Assembly (NCBI GenBank): GCA_014191755.1
Contig: BJHE01000001.1
Location: 62,001-126,000 of the forward strand
Source of the DNA: Cyanobium sp.
GTDB lineage: Bacteria; Cyanobacteriota; Cyanobacteriia; PCC-6307; Cyanobiaceae
Reading direction: 5' to 3'
Length of the DNA: 64,000 bases
Under the pieces are notes generated by a model. The model did no database searches and was not told the origin of the DNA. It saw nothing but the letters and a program-made list of their open reading frames with translations. The translations under genes were made by a program, and so were the position numbers. Positions 9,297 to 20,450 of the stretch are shown here, piece after piece; position 1 is the stretch's first letter, and each line of letters starts with the position of its first letter.

Positions 9297-9623
9297 ATGG
9301 CTGATCCACGGCAACGCCCAGCCAGCTCCGGTAGCGGCCTGTTGCTGAGCGCCCTCGGTGGAGCCGTGCTCGGGGCAGCTGGCCTGGGTTGGTGGCTGCT
9401 CAGCGAGGCGGATCGTCGCCGGCAGAGTCGCCTGCCCCAGCCCCTGCGGCTAAAAGCGCCTCGCCAGCCGGCCGCTCCTGCTGATCTTCAGCCCCGGGCT
9501 GCCTTCCAGCCCACCCCGGCCGCCACGTCGGTCGATCCCCTGCTGCAGGAGCGGGTGCAACAGCTCAACAAGGCCATCGATGAGGTGCGCCGCCAGCTGG
9601 AGCAGCTCCAGCCCTTGCCCTGA
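9297..9623 (+). CDS. Small hypothetical protein with N-terminal transmembrane segment
   Basis: 108-aa ORF fitting between two same-strand genes; [21 protein letters not shown] hydrophobic stretch and C-terminal coiled segment. Confidence 0.55.
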   Translation: MADPRQRPASSGSGLLLSALGGAVLGAAGLGWWLLSEADRRRQSRLPQPLRLKAPRQPAAPADLQPRAAFQPTPAATSVDPLLQERVQQLNKAIDEVRRQLEQLQPLP

Positions 9624-9679
9624 TCCTGTGCCGGGTCTCATCGGTCGGTAGCTTTCCTCACAACCCGACCGCCGTCGCC

Positions 9680-11350
9680 ATGTTGCGCTCCGCCGCCATC
9701 ACCCAGGGGATCCAGAGGTCTCCAAACCGCGCCATGCTGCGGGCCGTGGGTTTCGGCGACGACGATTTCAATAAGCCGATCATCGGCATTGCCAATAGCT
9801 ACAGCACCATCACCCCCTGCAACATGGGGCTCAACGACCTGGCCCGCCGCGCCGAGCAGGCGGCCCTGCTGGCCGGTGCGATGCCGCAGATGTTCGGCAC
9901 GATCACCGTGAGCGATGGCATCTCGATGGGCACCGAGGGAATGAAGTATTCGCTAGTGAGCCGCGAGGTGATCGCCGATTCGATCGAGACCGCCTGCAAC
10001 GCGCAGAGCATGGACGGATTGCTGGCGGTGGGCGGCTGCGACAAGAACATGCCCGGCGCCATGTTGGCGATGGCCCGCATGAACATCCCCTCGGTGTTCG
10101 TGTACGGCGGCACGATCAAGCCCGGCAAGCTCGGCGCCTGCGATCTCACTGTGGTAAGCGCCTTTGAGGCGGTGGGTCAGTACAGCGGCGGCCGGATCGA
10201 TGAGGCCCAGCTCACCGCGATCGAGAAGAACGCCTGTCCCGGTGCCGGCAGCTGCGGCGGCATGTTCACCGCCAACACGATGAGCGCTGCCTTCGAGGCG
10301 ATGGGCCTCAGCCTGCCCTACAGCTCCACCATGGCGGCCGAAGATCCGGAGAAGGCCGACAGCGCCGCCCGTAGCGCCGAGGTGCTGGTCGAGGCGATCG
10401 CCAAGGGCATCCGCCCCCGCGACCTGATGACCCGCGAAGCGTTTGAGAACGCCATCAGCGTGATCATGGCGGTGGGGGGCTCCACCAATTCCGTGCTGCA
10501 CCTGTTGGCGGTGGCCCGCACCGCCGGCGTGCCGCTCAACATCGACGATTTCGAGGCCATCCGCCAGCGGGTGCCGGTGATCTGCGACCTCAAGCCCAGC
10601 GGCCGTTACGTGACCGTGGATCTGCACCGGGCCGGCGGCATCCCCCAGGTGATGAGGCTGCTGCTCGATGCCGGCCTGCTCCACGGCGACTGCCGCACCG
10701 TGGAAGGCCGCAGCCTGCGGGAGGTGCTGGCGGAGGTGCCCTCCGAACCACCCGCCGGCCAGGACGTGATTCGGCAGCTGAGTAACCCGCTCTACACCAA
10801 GGGACACTTGGCGATCCTCAAGGGCAACCTCGCCAGCGAGGGCAGCGTGGCGAAGATCAGTGGTGTGAAAACGCCGGTGCTCACCGGCCCGGCCCGGGTG
10901 TTCGAGAGCGAGGAGGAGGCCCTCGCCGCGATCCTCGCCAAACAGATCCGCGAAGGGGATGTGGTGGTGATCCGCTATGAGGGCCCGGTTGGCGGACCTG
11001 GCATGCGCGAGATGCTCGCTCCCACCGCCGCGATCATCGGCGAAGGCCTCGGCGACAAGGTGGCCCTGATCACCGATGGCCGCTTCTCTGGCGGCACCTA
11101 CGGCATGGTGGTGGGCCACGTGGCGCCGGAGGCCGCTGTGGGCGGCACGATCGGCCTGGTGCAGGAGGGCGACAGCATCACCGTAGATGCCCAACAACTG
11201 GTGATTCAGCTCAATGTTGATGATGCCGAACTGGAGCGCCGCCGCGCCCTCTGGGTGAGGCCCGAACCCCGATACCGCACCGGTGTGCTCGGTAAATATG
11301 CCCGCCTGGTGAGCAGCAGCAGCCTGGGTGCGGTCACCGACCAAGGCTGA
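9680..11350 (+). CDS. ilvD: Dihydroxy-acid dehydratase
   Basis: [54 protein letters not shown]-type motifs, [22 protein letters not shown]. Confidence 0.97.
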   Translation: MLRSAAITQGIQRSPNRAMLRAVGFGDDDFNKPIIGIANSYSTITPCNMGLNDLARRAEQAALLAGAMPQMFGTITVSDGISMGTEGMKYSLVSREVIADSIETACNAQSMDGLLAVGGCDKNMPGAMLAMARMNIPSVFVYGGTIKPGKLGACDLTVVSAFEAVGQYSGGRIDEAQLTAIEKNACPGAGSCGGMFTANTMSAAFEAMGLSLPYSSTMAAEDPEKADSAARSAEVLVEAIAKGIRPRDLMTREAFENAISVIMAVGGSTNSVLHLLAVARTAGVPLNIDDFEAIRQRVPVICDLKPSGRYVTVDLHRAGGIPQVMRLLLDAGLLHGDCRTVEGRSLREVLAEVPSEPPAGQDVIRQLSNPLYTKGHLAILKGNLASEGSVAKISGVKTPVLTGPARVFESEEEALAAILAKQIREGDVVVIRYEGPVGGPGMREMLAPTAAIIGEGLGDKVALITDGRFSGGTYGMVVGHVAPEAAVGGTIGLVQEGDSITVDAQQLVIQLNVDDAELERRRALWVRPEPRYRTGVLGKYARLVSSSSLGAVTDQG

Positions 11351-11372
11351 GCGGAGAAGCTGAGCGGAGCAC

Positions 11373-11804
11373 TCAGAAGTCTGCGTCGAGCAGGGCCCGG
11401 AGCCTCCTGGCCAGGGCCTCCAGCGGCGCTCCATCGGCGGGACGCTCACAGCGGAGTCCCATAGCATCCATCCATACCGGGTGGTTGCCCTGCCAGAGCA
11501 TGGGCAGGCTGTCATCCAGGCGCCAGGCCAGGGTGAGATGGAGGCGGGCGCTGGTCTCGCTGCCGCTGCGGAAGATCTCCAGTTCAAGATCGTGCTCCGG
11601 CAGGCGTTCCCCCTGGGCATTGCGCACCTCCAGCTCCAGGCTGCAATCGGGGTCATCCGGCCGGCTGGTGAGCACAACGCCATGACGTAGCGGTTTGCGG
11701 CACAGATCAGCCGCCGCCGCCACCAACTGGGCCAGATCGGCGTTCACCCCGGCCAACTCATCGGGCCAACCAGGCCCCAGGGGATCGGAATCGGCCCATT
11801 CCAT
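11373..11804 (-). CDS. Conserved hypothetical protein
   Basis: 143-aa ORF (GPGWPDELAGVNADLAQLVAAAADLCRKPL...WQGNHPVWMDAMGLRCERPADGAPLEALARRLRAL). Confidence 0.65.
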   Translation of the reverse strand: MEWADSDPLGPGWPDELAGVNADLAQLVAAAADLCRKPLRHGVVLTSRPDDPDCSLELEVRNAQGERLPEHDLELEIFRSGSETSARLHLTLAWRLDDSLPMLWQGNHPVWMDAMGLRCERPADGAPLEALARRLRALLDADF

Positions 11805-11873
11805 TCTGCAGTCGCCGTACGGCGCTCACTCCCAACAGGCTGGCCGATCGGTGTCGATTCCGCAGCCCGAAGG

Positions 11874-12446
11874 TCAGTTCACCGCGTAGATGGCCCGCAG
11901 CTCCAGATCGATCGGCCCAGGTCGGAAGCCCGGGTTGAGCCCCCCCGCATCATCGAACTTGGAGTGGAGCAGTTGCAGGCGGGTGATGCGGGACGCATCA
12001 AGGCGCAGGGGCAGCCCCATCGGCAGCTTTTCGATCGGCTGGGCGCGCACCGAAGGCGTGAGCTGATCAAAGCCGATCCGCACGCTGCTGTAGCCCTCCA
12101 GCTCGGTGCCGAATTCATGCACCCAGCGCAGGCCCCCCGGAATCAGCTCGGTGAGACCCGCCACCCCATCGGCACAGGCCACCGCCAGCTTGTAGCGGCG
12201 GCCATGGCCGGCCAGATCAAGGCGAAGCGCAGCGAAACCAGAGAGATCAAGCGGTGGCGAAAACAGGGGGGAGCGCACGCTCACAAAGCCACCGCCCTGT
12301 TCGATCAGTTCCCCCGAGAAGTGCAGACCGGCCTGGCTCACGTTGCAGCTGCCGCTGCTCCGCCCCCCCATGATCGTGTCGTTGAGGGCATGCCAACCGA
12401 CGAAGCCATCGCCGGCCACCACCAGCTTCCCTTCAGGCTGCATCAC
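11874..12446 (-). CDS. CIA30 family protein
   Basis: WHALNDTIMGGRSSGSCNVSQAGLHFSGELIEQGGGFVSVRSPLFSPPLDLSGFAALRLDLAGHGRRYKL. Confidence 0.85.
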   Translation of the reverse strand: MMQPEGKLVVAGDGFVGWHALNDTIMGGRSSGSCNVSQAGLHFSGELIEQGGGFVSVRSPLFSPPLDLSGFAALRLDLAGHGRRYKLAVACADGVAGLTELIPGGLRWVHEFGTELEGYSSVRIGFDQLTPSVRAQPIEKLPMGLPLRLDASRITRLQLLHSKFDDAGGLNPGFRPGPIDLELRAIYAVN

Positions 12447-12480
12447 GGAACGGTCCCATCAGGCCCCATTGTGATATCGC

Positions 12481-13194
12481 TCAGGTCAGGCCTTCGGCGG
12501 CGGCCTGGTCCGTCAGGATCAGCACCTCCTCCTCTGGGCTCACCAGGCGCGCCGGGGTGCGATCGGCCGGTTCCTTGGGATCGAGCAGGCGGCCGAGGGC
12601 CTGACGCTTGCCGGCGCCGCTCACGAGGAACACAACCCGGCGGGCGGCTGAGAGCACCGGCGCCGTGAGGGTGATGCGGGGCAGCCCCTTGCCCTCTCCG
12701 ATCGTCACCGGTCGATCCCGCACGGCAGGGGCGGCAGTTCCGGGGAACAGGGAGGCGGTGTGGCCATCGTCGCCGAGGCCCAGCAGGATCAGATCGAAGC
12801 GGGGTGGATCACCTGGACACAACGACTTGAGCAGGGCCGCGTAGGCCGTGGCACTGGCCTCAGGATCGGCCAGCTCGGTGGGCACCGGATGGAACCTGGC
12901 CCGGCTGCCCGGTTCACGGGCCAGCAACGTTTCCGCGAGCATGCGGGCGTTGCTGGAGGGATCCTCCCGGCTCACCCAGCGCTCATCACCCAGCAACACA
13001 TCAACGCGATCCCAAGCCAGGTGCTCCGCTCCCAGCAGGCGATAGGCCGCCTTCGGGGTCTCGCCACCGGCCAGCGCGATCTGGGCGCGATCCCGTTCGG
13101 CCAGGGCGAGGTCGATCACGGCAGCGATCTGCTCGGCGCACTGGCGGGCCAGGTCGTCGGCACTGGAGGCCACCGAGATCCGGTAAGAGGTCAT
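12481..13194 (-). CDS. pgl: 6-phosphogluconolactonase
   Basis: IALAGGETPKAAYRLL, VLLGDERWVSREDPSSNARM, LGLGDDGHTASLFPG. Confidence 0.93.
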   Translation of the reverse strand: MTSYRISVASSADDLARQCAEQIAAVIDLALAERDRAQIALAGGETPKAAYRLLGAEHLAWDRVDVLLGDERWVSREDPSSNARMLAETLLAREPGSRARFHPVPTELADPEASATAYAALLKSLCPGDPPRFDLILLGLGDDGHTASLFPGTAAPAVRDRPVTIGEGKGLPRITLTAPVLSAARRVVFLVSGAGKRQALGRLLDPKEPADRTPARLVSPEEEVLILTDQAAAEGLT

Positions 13195-14603
13195 GTCAGC
13201 CATTCGGTGTGGAAACTGCCGGAGCGGTCGGTGCGCTCGTAGGTGTGGGAGCCGAAGCAATCGCGCATCGCCTGTACCAGGTTCTGGGGCAGGCGGCCAC
13301 TGAAATAGCTCGTGATGTAGTCGAGGGTGCTGCTGTAGCAGGGCACGGGAATGCCCGCCGCCGCGGCACTGGCCACCACCGCCCGCAGGCCGGGCAGACG
13401 GCGGTTCACCTGATCCAGGAACCAGGGATCCACCATCAGGTTGGGAAGATCGGCCTTTGAGGTGTAGGCGTTCTGGATGCGTTGCAGGAGGCGGGCCCGG
13501 ATGATGCAGCCCCCCTTCCAGATCTGGCCGATCGCGGCCATGTCGAGCTTGTAGTCGTGCAGGTTGGAGGCCTCCTGGAGCAGGGCCATCCCTTGGGCAT
13601 AGCTGGCGATGCAGGCCAGCACCGTGGCATCCATCAGGGGGCCGCTGGCGGGATCGCCCAGATCCCAGGAGCCACTGGCCGTGGCGGTGAGCAGAGGCTC
13701 GGCCGCCAGCCGCTGCGGGCGCAGGGAACTGAGCACGCGTGCGTTGAGGGCCGCGTAGATCGTGGGCACGGGCACGCCCATGTTCAGGGCGCTCTCCACG
13801 GTCCACAGGCCCGTACCCTTCTGTCCGGCGGCATCCACGATGAACTCCACCAGATCACTGCCTGATTCGGGGTCCTTGGTGCGCAGACACACCTCAGTGA
13901 TCTCCACCAGGAAGGAGGCGAGCTCCTCGGTGCCATTCCAAGCGGCCAGCACGTCGGCCATGGCGGTGCCATCGAGGCCCGCCAGGCGCTTCATCAGGTC
14001 GTAGGCCTCGGCCAGGATCTGCTCGATGCCGTATTCGATGCCGTTGTGCACGGTCTTCACGAAGTGGCCGGCACCGCCAGGGCCGATGTAGGTCACGCAG
14101 GGGCCGTCCTCCACCTGGGCCGCCATCTTGCGGACCAGGGACTCGATCGCGTCGTAGGCGGCCTTGGTGCCCCCGGGCATCATGCTCGGCCCCTCCAGGG
14201 CCCCCTTGGCGCCACCGGAAACCCCCATGCCGATGAAACCGAAGCTCTTGCTCTCGAGCTCCTTGACGCGACGCTCGGTGTCGGTGTAGAGAGAATTTCC
14301 GCCATCGATGAGCAGATCGCCCTCCTCTAGCAGAGGCGACAGGGTGGCGATCATGTCGTCCACCGGCTGACCTGCCTTCACCATCACCAGGATGCGGCGC
14401 GGACGATCAAGAGCCGCCACGAATTCGGGTAGCGTTTCGGCTCCGATGATCTGCTTACCGGCCCCTCGGCCGGCAAGAAACTCCTGGGTTTTGGCGTAGG
14501 TGCGGTTGAACACCACACTTGAAAAGCCGTTTCGCTCCGCGTTGAGGACGAGGTTCTCCCCCATCACACCGAGACCGATCAGGCCGAAATGCGCCTTGCT
14601 CAT
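13191..14603 (-). CDS. gnd: 6-phosphogluconate dehydrogenase (decarboxylating)
   Basis: HFGLIGLGVMGENLVLNAERNGF, DGGNSLYTDTERR, FVKTVHNGIEYGIEQ. Confidence 0.97.
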   Translation of the reverse strand: MSKAHFGLIGLGVMGENLVLNAERNGFSSVVFNRTYAKTQEFLAGRGAGKQIIGAETLPEFVAALDRPRRILVMVKAGQPVDDMIATLSPLLEEGDLLIDGGNSLYTDTERRVKELESKSFGFIGMGVSGGAKGALEGPSMMPGGTKAAYDAIESLVRKMAAQVEDGPCVTYIGPGGAGHFVKTVHNGIEYGIEQILAEAYDLMKRLAGLDGTAMADVLAAWNGTEELASFLVEITEVCLRTKDPESGSDLVEFIVDAAGQKGTGLWTVESALNMGVPVPTIYAALNARVLSSLRPQRLAAEPLLTATASGSWDLGDPASGPLMDATVLACIASYAQGMALLQEASNLHDYKLDMAAIGQIWKGGCIIRARLLQRIQNAYTSKADLPNLMVDPWFLDQVNRRLPGLRAVVASAAAAGIPVPCYSSTLDYITSYFSGRLPQNLVQAMRDCFGSHTYERTDRSGSFHTEWLT

Positions 14604-14682
14604 GGGGCTGGGCAGAAATCCGTACACCCCAGTGTGGACAGGGTGGCCGGATCGTGCCGGGTGGAAGGGATCCCTGTCAGGA

Positions 14683-15981
14683 TCAGATCACACTGCCATC
14701 GGGAATGGTTCCGTTTTTCACCACGACAACGATGCCGTTACGGATGTAGACATTGAGTTCGGGGCGATCAGCTTCTTCAACACGATCTTTGTTGATAATC
14801 GTGACATTGTCTCCAATCCTCACGTTCTTATCGAGAATCGCCCGCTTTACCGTGGTACCCCGTCCCACTCCGATCGGTATACCACCGCGTTCTCGTAGCA
14901 ACAAGCGCTCTTCCATTGACTCGAAATAATCGGCCCCCATCACCAGGCTGTCCTGCAGCACCACCTCATCTTCAACTCGGGTCCGAACCCCCAGCACGCA
15001 GTGGTGAATGCTGCAGGCCTTGAGCAGAGACCCCTCGCCGATGATCGATTGGGTGACCTGGGCATCCTGCAGCTTGCTGGGGGGCAGGTAACGGGGGCGG
15101 GTATAAATGGGAAACTTTTCGTCGTAGAAGGAGAAGGCAGGATTTGGCTGTTCGGTGAGGGCCAGATTGGCCTCAAAGAAAGCACCGATGGTGCCGATGT
15201 CTTCCCAATAATCGTTGAATAGAAAACTCTGGAGATTATCACCGCGCTCCAAGGAGGCGGGAATAATTTCCTTGCCGAAATCGGTGGCGCCTGGATTGGA
15301 GTTCAGCAGATCAAACAGGGTATCGCGGCTGAACACATAGATGCCCATTGAGGCAAGGAAGGGTCGGCGGCTGGCTTCATCAGCCGACAGCCCCAGACTC
15401 TGGGTATCCACCCGCATCGCCTCAAGTGATTGGCCCTTGGGCTTTTCCCGGAATTCCCGGATGCGGCCGTCGGCCGTGGTTCGCATCAGTCCGAATTCCT
15501 CGGCCTGGGCGGCATCGACCGGCAGGGCTCCCACGGACAGCTGGGCGCCGGTTTCGACGTGATGCTGCACGAACTTGCTGTAATCCATTCGGTACAGCTG
15601 ATCGCCGGAGAGGATCAGGTAGTGGTCGACATCCCACTCCTGAAACAGCCATTGATATTTGCGCACCGCATCGGCCGTGCCCTCGAACCAGCTCGGGCTG
15701 TCCGGGGTTTGCTGGGCGGCAAGCACCTCCACAAAACCCTGACCGAAGCCGGCGGAGAGGTTGTAGCTCATCGTCAGATGACGGTTGAGCGAGGCGCTGT
15801 TGAACTGGGTTAAGACATAGATTTTATTAATCTCAGAGTTGATGCAGTTGCTGATCGGGATATCAATCAGCCTGTATTTACCTGCCAAAGGCACTGCGGG
15901 CTTCGCCCTCGTCTTGGTAAGGGGATAAAGGCGGGTTCCCGCGCCTCCTCCAAGGATGATCGCCAGTACTCTTTTCATCAA
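14683..15981 (-). CDS. glgC: Glucose-1-phosphate adenylyltransferase
   Basis: [64 protein letters not shown]. Confidence 0.97.
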   Translation of the reverse strand: MMKRVLAIILGGGAGTRLYPLTKTRAKPAVPLAGKYRLIDIPISNCINSEINKIYVLTQFNSASLNRHLTMSYNLSAGFGQGFVEVLAAQQTPDSPSWFEGTADAVRKYQWLFQEWDVDHYLILSGDQLYRMDYSKFVQHHVETGAQLSVGALPVDAAQAEEFGLMRTTADGRIREFREKPKGQSLEAMRVDTQSLGLSADEASRRPFLASMGIYVFSRDTLFDLLNSNPGATDFGKEIIPASLERGDNLQSFLFNDYWEDIGTIGAFFEANLALTEQPNPAFSFYDEKFPIYTRPRYLPPSKLQDAQVTQSIIGEGSLLKACSIHHCVLGVRTRVEDEVVLQDSLVMGADYFESMEERLLLRERGGIPIGVGRGTTVKRAILDKNVRIGDNVTIINKDRVEEADRPELNVYIRNGIVVVVKNGTIPDGSVI

Positions 15982-16089
15982 TGTTCTCCTCTCACAGGCG
16001 CAGGGCAGACCGTACAGGAATGGGGTGGAATGCGGCGAGTGTCGGCGACACTTCGTAGCCGGGGGTTAGTCATCGATGGCTGGGGGAGA

Positions 16090-17400
16090 TCAGAGGAGAG
16101 AATCGCTGTCGGAGAGCTCGAAGAGCTCCCGCAGCACCTTCATGGCCAGGTGGCGCTGCTGGCGTGGCTGGGGTGCACGCAGATGGGTCACCGGGGTGTG
16201 GAGGATCTTGTTGATGATCCCCTTACTAAGGGCCTCGACCACCTTGCGCTCCCTGGCTGAGAGGTCGGGTCCCATGCGGCTTAGGGCCTTCTGGAGCTCC
16301 TGCTCTCGGATCTCCTCGAGCTGCAGGCGGAGTTTGTTGACCAGGGGAACGGCCTCCAGACCGTCCCACCATTCGAGAAACAGGCGGGATTCCTCCCGCA
16401 GCAGCCCCTCGGCCTCGGCGGCCATCTCGCGCCGGGCCTCCTGGTTGCGGGCCACCACCTCCTGCAGGTCATCGACATCGAAGGATTCGACCCCAGCCAA
16501 CTGGCTCACGTCGGAGCTGATGTTCCGGGGAACGCCGATGTCGATCAGCATCAGGCTGGACCTGCGGTTGAGGTGCTCCAGCCGGGAGGCCGTGATCACC
16601 GCCTCCTCGGCGGCGGTGCTGGTGAACACCAGGGAGCAGGTGCTGAGACAGTGGTCGAGATCCGTGAGCGGGCGGCACTGCACCGGGAGTTCGGGGAAAT
16701 CGGCGGCCAGAGCCTCAGCACGGGCCACGGTGCGGTTGAGCAGCACCAAACCCCGACAGCCCTTCGACTGAAGATGCTGCAGCAGCAGCCGGGCCATGCG
16801 GCCTGCTCCGACCACGGCCACCTGCTGGTGCTCCAGGCTCACCAGCTCATCGAGGCCACGGGCCTGGCCCACCTTCAGTTGGGCCAGTTCCACGGCGGCC
16901 GAGGAGATCGACACCGCACCGGTTCCCAGGTTGGTTTCCGTGCGAACCCGCTTGCCGGTGCTGACGGCCTGGTTCAGCAGGCGATTCAGGATGGGCCCTA
17001 CAGAGCGGTATTCCTGGCCGAGGCGCACCATCTTCTTCACCTGGGAGAGGATTTGCCCCTCCCCGAGCACCAAGCTGTCGAGGCCGGCCGCCACTCGCAG
17101 CAGGTGAGCCACGGCCTCCTCGTGGTGGTAGGTGAACAGATGGGGGCCGAGCTCTTCAAGGCTGAGACCGGAGACCTGGGTGAGAAAAGATCCCACGGCT
17201 TCGATCCCATCATCGGGATGGCGCAGCAGTGTGTAGATCTCAAGCCGGTTGCAGGTGCTGAGGATGGAGGCCTCCAGCACCTGTTCGTCGGAGCGGAGCC
17301 GCAGAAGCGAGGCTTCTAGGCTTTGCTCGGGGATGCTCAACCGCTCGCGGATCTCCACTGGAGCCGTTCGATGACTGAGGCCGACAACGGCTATGTGCAT
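16090..17400 (-). CDS. hemA: Glutamyl-tRNA reductase
   Basis: MHIAVVGLSHRTAPVEIRERLSIP, STCNRLEIY, DSLVLGEGQILSQVK. Confidence 0.97.
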   Translation of the reverse strand: MHIAVVGLSHRTAPVEIRERLSIPEQSLEASLLRLRSDEQVLEASILSTCNRLEIYTLLRHPDDGIEAVGSFLTQVSGLSLEELGPHLFTYHHEEAVAHLLRVAAGLDSLVLGEGQILSQVKKMVRLGQEYRSVGPILNRLLNQAVSTGKRVRTETNLGTGAVSISSAAVELAQLKVGQARGLDELVSLEHQQVAVVGAGRMARLLLQHLQSKGCRGLVLLNRTVARAEALAADFPELPVQCRPLTDLDHCLSTCSLVFTSTAAEEAVITASRLEHLNRRSSLMLIDIGVPRNISSDVSQLAGVESFDVDDLQEVVARNQEARREMAAEAEGLLREESRLFLEWWDGLEAVPLVNKLRLQLEEIREQELQKALSRMGPDLSARERKVVEALSKGIINKILHTPVTHLRAPQPRQQRHLAMKVLRELFELSDSDSLL

Positions 17401-17444
17401 GGAGGCGAGCTCACGTGCAGGTGCGGAGGCATCGGAGCTGGCGA

Positions 17445-18449
17445 TCAGCGCAGCGCGATGGTCTGGGCACCGGGTTTGATATGCACCGTATCGGTGAAGC
17501 GCGCTGTTCCGTCGAGGGTGCTGATCACCAGGGAGCTGGTGCGGATGAAATCCTTCTCAAACTTCACACCATCGAAGAGCAGGCCATCGGTGATGCCACT
17601 ACCGGCAAACACCACGTTCTCCCCGGAAGCGAGTTCCTCGGCCTCATAGATCTTGTCGGGATCGCTGATTCCCATCTCCGCCAGCCGGGCGAGGTTCCCC
17701 TCACGGGTGAGCCCCTCCCATTCCTTGGTCTGGGCCACGGCCGGGTCGTAGACGAGCTGACCCTGGAAGTGACCGCCGAGGGCCCGCATGGCTGCCGCTG
17801 AGATCACGCCTTCCGGGGCGGCACCGATGCCCATCAGGCAGTGGGTGCCGGTGCCAGCAAAACCGCAGGCGATGGCGGCCTGCACATCACCATCGGAAAT
17901 CGGCTGCACCCGGGCTCCTGTGGAGCGGATCTCGGCGATCAGGTCCTTGTGGCGGGCACGGTCCATCACCACGATCACCAGGTCGCTGGCGGGTATTCCG
18001 AGTGCCTCGCTGAGAATGGCGATGTTTTCGGTGGCTGATTTGCGGATGTCCACCTTGCCCTTGGCGGCCGGAGGCGCCGCCAGCTTTTTCATGTAGAAGT
18101 CAGGGGCGTTGAACAGACCGCCGCGGTCCGAGGCGGCGAGCACGGCCATGGAGCCACGCTGATTGTTGGCGCAGAGGTTGGTGCCTTCACAGGGATCGAC
18201 AGCGAAGTCGACTCCGGGTCCGGTGCCGCTACCCACTTCTTCGCCGATGTAAAGCATCGGGGCCTCATCCCGCTCACCTTCACCGATTACGATCCGCCCC
18301 TGCATCTGGATCTGGCCCATGCGCTTCCGCATGGCCTCCACGGCGGCGGCATCGGCCTCATCCTTCTGGCCCAGACCGGTGAGTTCGGCGGAGGCGATGG
18401 CGGCCTGTTCAACGACCTCAAGAATTTCCTGGATGAGAGTGCGATCCAC
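17445..18449 (-). CDS. glpX: Class II fructose-1,6-bisphosphatase / sedoheptulose-1,7-bisphosphatase
   Basis: [44 protein letters not shown]. Confidence 0.95.
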   Translation of the reverse strand: MDRTLIQEILEVVEQAAIASAELTGLGQKDEADAAAVEAMRKRMGQIQMQGRIVIGEGERDEAPMLYIGEEVGSGTGPGVDFAVDPCEGTNLCANNQRGSMAVLAASDRGGLFNAPDFYMKKLAAPPAAKGKVDIRKSATENIAILSEALGIPASDLVIVVMDRARHKDLIAEIRSTGARVQPISDGDVQAAIACGFAGTGTHCLMGIGAAPEGVISAAAMRALGGHFQGQLVYDPAVAQTKEWEGLTREGNLARLAEMGISDPDKIYEAEELASGENVVFAGSGITDGLLFDGVKFEKDFIRTSSLVISTLDGTARFTDTVHIKPGAQTIALR

Positions 18450-18679
18450 AGCGGTCCGGCGGTTGGTTAGTGGGTAGGGGCGCAGGGCGAACCAGGCGAG
18501 AAGGCGACTGGTTGGATGCCCGGTCGGTGGTTCCTTGGTGGAGCGGGGCCAAGGGCCGCCGAATCCGCTCAGGTCCCTGACAACTGCAGGACCTCCCGGT
18601 CCCAGAGCGGCGTCATCGTATCAGCGAGCACGGTGCGACCAGCCCGTACAATCGCGCCACCTGTAACCCCGCGGCCATC

Positions 18680-19351
18680 ATGAGCACCAAGCCTCTGGTG
18701 ATTTCCCCCTCGATTCTCTCGGCCGATTTCTCCCGGCTGGGCGAGGACGTGCGGGCTGTGGATGCCGCTGGGGCTGATTGGATCCATGTGGACGTGATGG
18801 ACGGACGCTTCGTGCCCAACATCACGATCGGGCCTTTGATCGTAGAGGCCCTGCGCCCGGTGACCACCAAGCCATTGGACGTACATCTGATGATCGTGGA
18901 ACCGGAGAGGTATGTGGCGGATTTCGCCAAGGCCGGCGCCGATATCATCTCGGTGCAAGTGGAAGCTTGCCCGCATCTGCACCGCAATCTCAGCCAGATC
19001 AAGGACCTGGGCAAGCTTGCCGGGGCTGTGCTCAACCCCAGCACATCGCTGAGCAGCCTGGAGTACTGCCTGGAACTTTGCGATCTGGTGCTGATCATGA
19101 GCGTGAACCCCGGCTTTGGAGGCCAGAGTTTTATCCCCTCCCAGGTGGACAAGATCCGCGACCTGCGCCGGATGTGTGATGAGCGGGGCTTGGATCCCTG
19201 GATCGAAGTGGATGGTGGTATTAAAGGAGGCAATGCTTGGCAGGTGATCGAGGCCGGTGCGAACGCCATTGTGAGCGGTTCGGGGGTTTTCGGTCAGGCT
19301 GATTATGCCGCCGCCATTGAAGGGATCCGCAAAAGCAAGCGTCCTGACTGA
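18680..19351 (+). CDS. rpe: Ribulose-phosphate 3-epimerase
   Basis: [59 protein letters not shown]. Confidence 0.97.
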   Translation: MSTKPLVISPSILSADFSRLGEDVRAVDAAGADWIHVDVMDGRFVPNITIGPLIVEALRPVTTKPLDVHLMIVEPERYVADFAKAGADIISVQVEACPHLHRNLSQIKDLGKLAGAVLNPSTSLSSLEYCLELCDLVLIMSVNPGFGGQSFIPSQVDKIRDLRRMCDERGLDPWIEVDGGIKGGNAWQVIEAGANAIVSGSGVFGQADYAAAIEGIRKSKRPD

Positions 19352-19409
19352 TGGTTCGCTATCAAATTGAAGGCATCTTCTCTGTTTAACAAGAGTCTTA
19401 CCAATTAAA

Positions 19410-19436
19410 AATCCCCGCATGTTGACGGGGCTTTTT
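19410..19436 (+). terminator. Rho-independent terminator downstream of rpe
   Basis: CCCCG-CATGTTGA-CGGGG hairpin followed by CTTTTT. Confidence 0.75.
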
Positions 19437-19463
19437 CATTCTCTGAAGAAATTAAGAAAAGAC

Positions 19464-20243
19464 TCAAGTGGATCGGTTGATCCTGCGGCGAATTTTCCGA
19501 CTCCATCCGAAAGCTGCGGCAGCGCCTATCAAGGGAAGTGGAGCAGGGGTTTGAAGAGTAGGTGAAGTTTCAAATGAAAGATTCAAGGTAATGAAGCCTT
19601 TTTCTAGCAGAAATGAACTTTCTGTTGGTATAAAATCTGGATTATTAAGATCAACAAGTAAGCTTGGGCCTGGCACTGCACCTTGCTGGGTAGAGGCTGT
19701 TGTATTCAACTTAAAGCCTGAAATGAGAACATCAACGTCATCCATTGGCATCCTAACGGGAGAAGGCTCATCGCCCCATGTTGCTGCCGCAACATAATCA
19801 AGATTTTGCTTTAGCTTGGGTCCGTCAGCGATATCATACCAGCAGAAATATGGCAAAGAGTCGTCACATGATAAACTTTTTGATAGGTCTTGGCTCCAAA
19901 CAAGCTTGGGACTGAGAGAATCAGAAAAATTCCAAATTCCCACAGAGTGATCATCTTCAAATTTCCGATGAACTCCACCTTGCTTTGGTTTGTATATTCC
20001 TAAACGTACAAGCTTTCGATCGAAATCAGTAGTGAAATGATAACCTAGAACATAGGGGGGGCTGTCTACTTTACCTTCGGTTGCTGGCTTATTGAACCCG
20101 ATAGCCGGACCCGTTTCAGGCAATGCCTTAGCAGAAGGGACTTGAGAGAAAACGAGCACCGAGGCAGATCCTGCAACACCCAATGCCACATTCTTAAGGG
20201 AACGGGAAAATCTTGGAGTGATGAAAGTCTTTAAGTTAACCAC
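19464..20243 (-). CDS. Secreted protein with PEP-CTERM-like C-terminal sorting tail
   Basis: N-terminal signal (ALGVAGSASVLVFSQVPSAKA); C-terminus TPAPLPLIGAAAAFGWSRKIRRRINRST (Pro-rich motif, short hydrophobic stretch, Arg/Lys cluster). Confidence 0.75.
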   Translation of the reverse strand: MVNLKTFITPRFSRSLKNVALGVAGSASVLVFSQVPSAKALPETGPAIGFNKPATEGKVDSPPYVLGYHFTTDFDRKLVRLGIYKPKQGGVHRKFEDDHSVGIWNFSDSLSPKLVWSQDLSKSLSCDDSLPYFCWYDIADGPKLKQNLDYVAAATWGDEPSPVRMPMDDVDVLISGFKLNTTASTQQGAVPGPSLLVDLNNPDFIPTESSFLLEKGFITLNLSFETSPTLQTPAPLPLIGAAAAFGWSRKIRRRINRST

Positions 20244-20450
20244 TTTAAACTAGAGCAAGATCAGTCCTAAAGGTACCTCGAAAATTCGAGTTCCAGCGGG
20301 ATGCAGCAATTGAGGCTCATTCCCGCATCAGCCCTAGCTTGGGAAATAAGTCTTTAGATAGCTGATTTTTCGAGGTGCCCTCAAGCACTCATATGAAGGA
20401 TGACCGAGGAGCCGGAGGTATATCCGCAATCCCAGACATTATTGGCAAAC

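Noticed and set aside
9953-11683. 576-aa minus-strand ORF (His/Ala/Gly-rich)
   Set aside because: Antisense to ilvD; composition typical of a GC-rich shadow ORF, with no recognisable motif.
12481-13806. 441-aa ORF as a single long Pgl protein
   Set aside because: The N-terminal half is an out-of-frame read of gnd; the Pgl start is at 13194 (or 13203).
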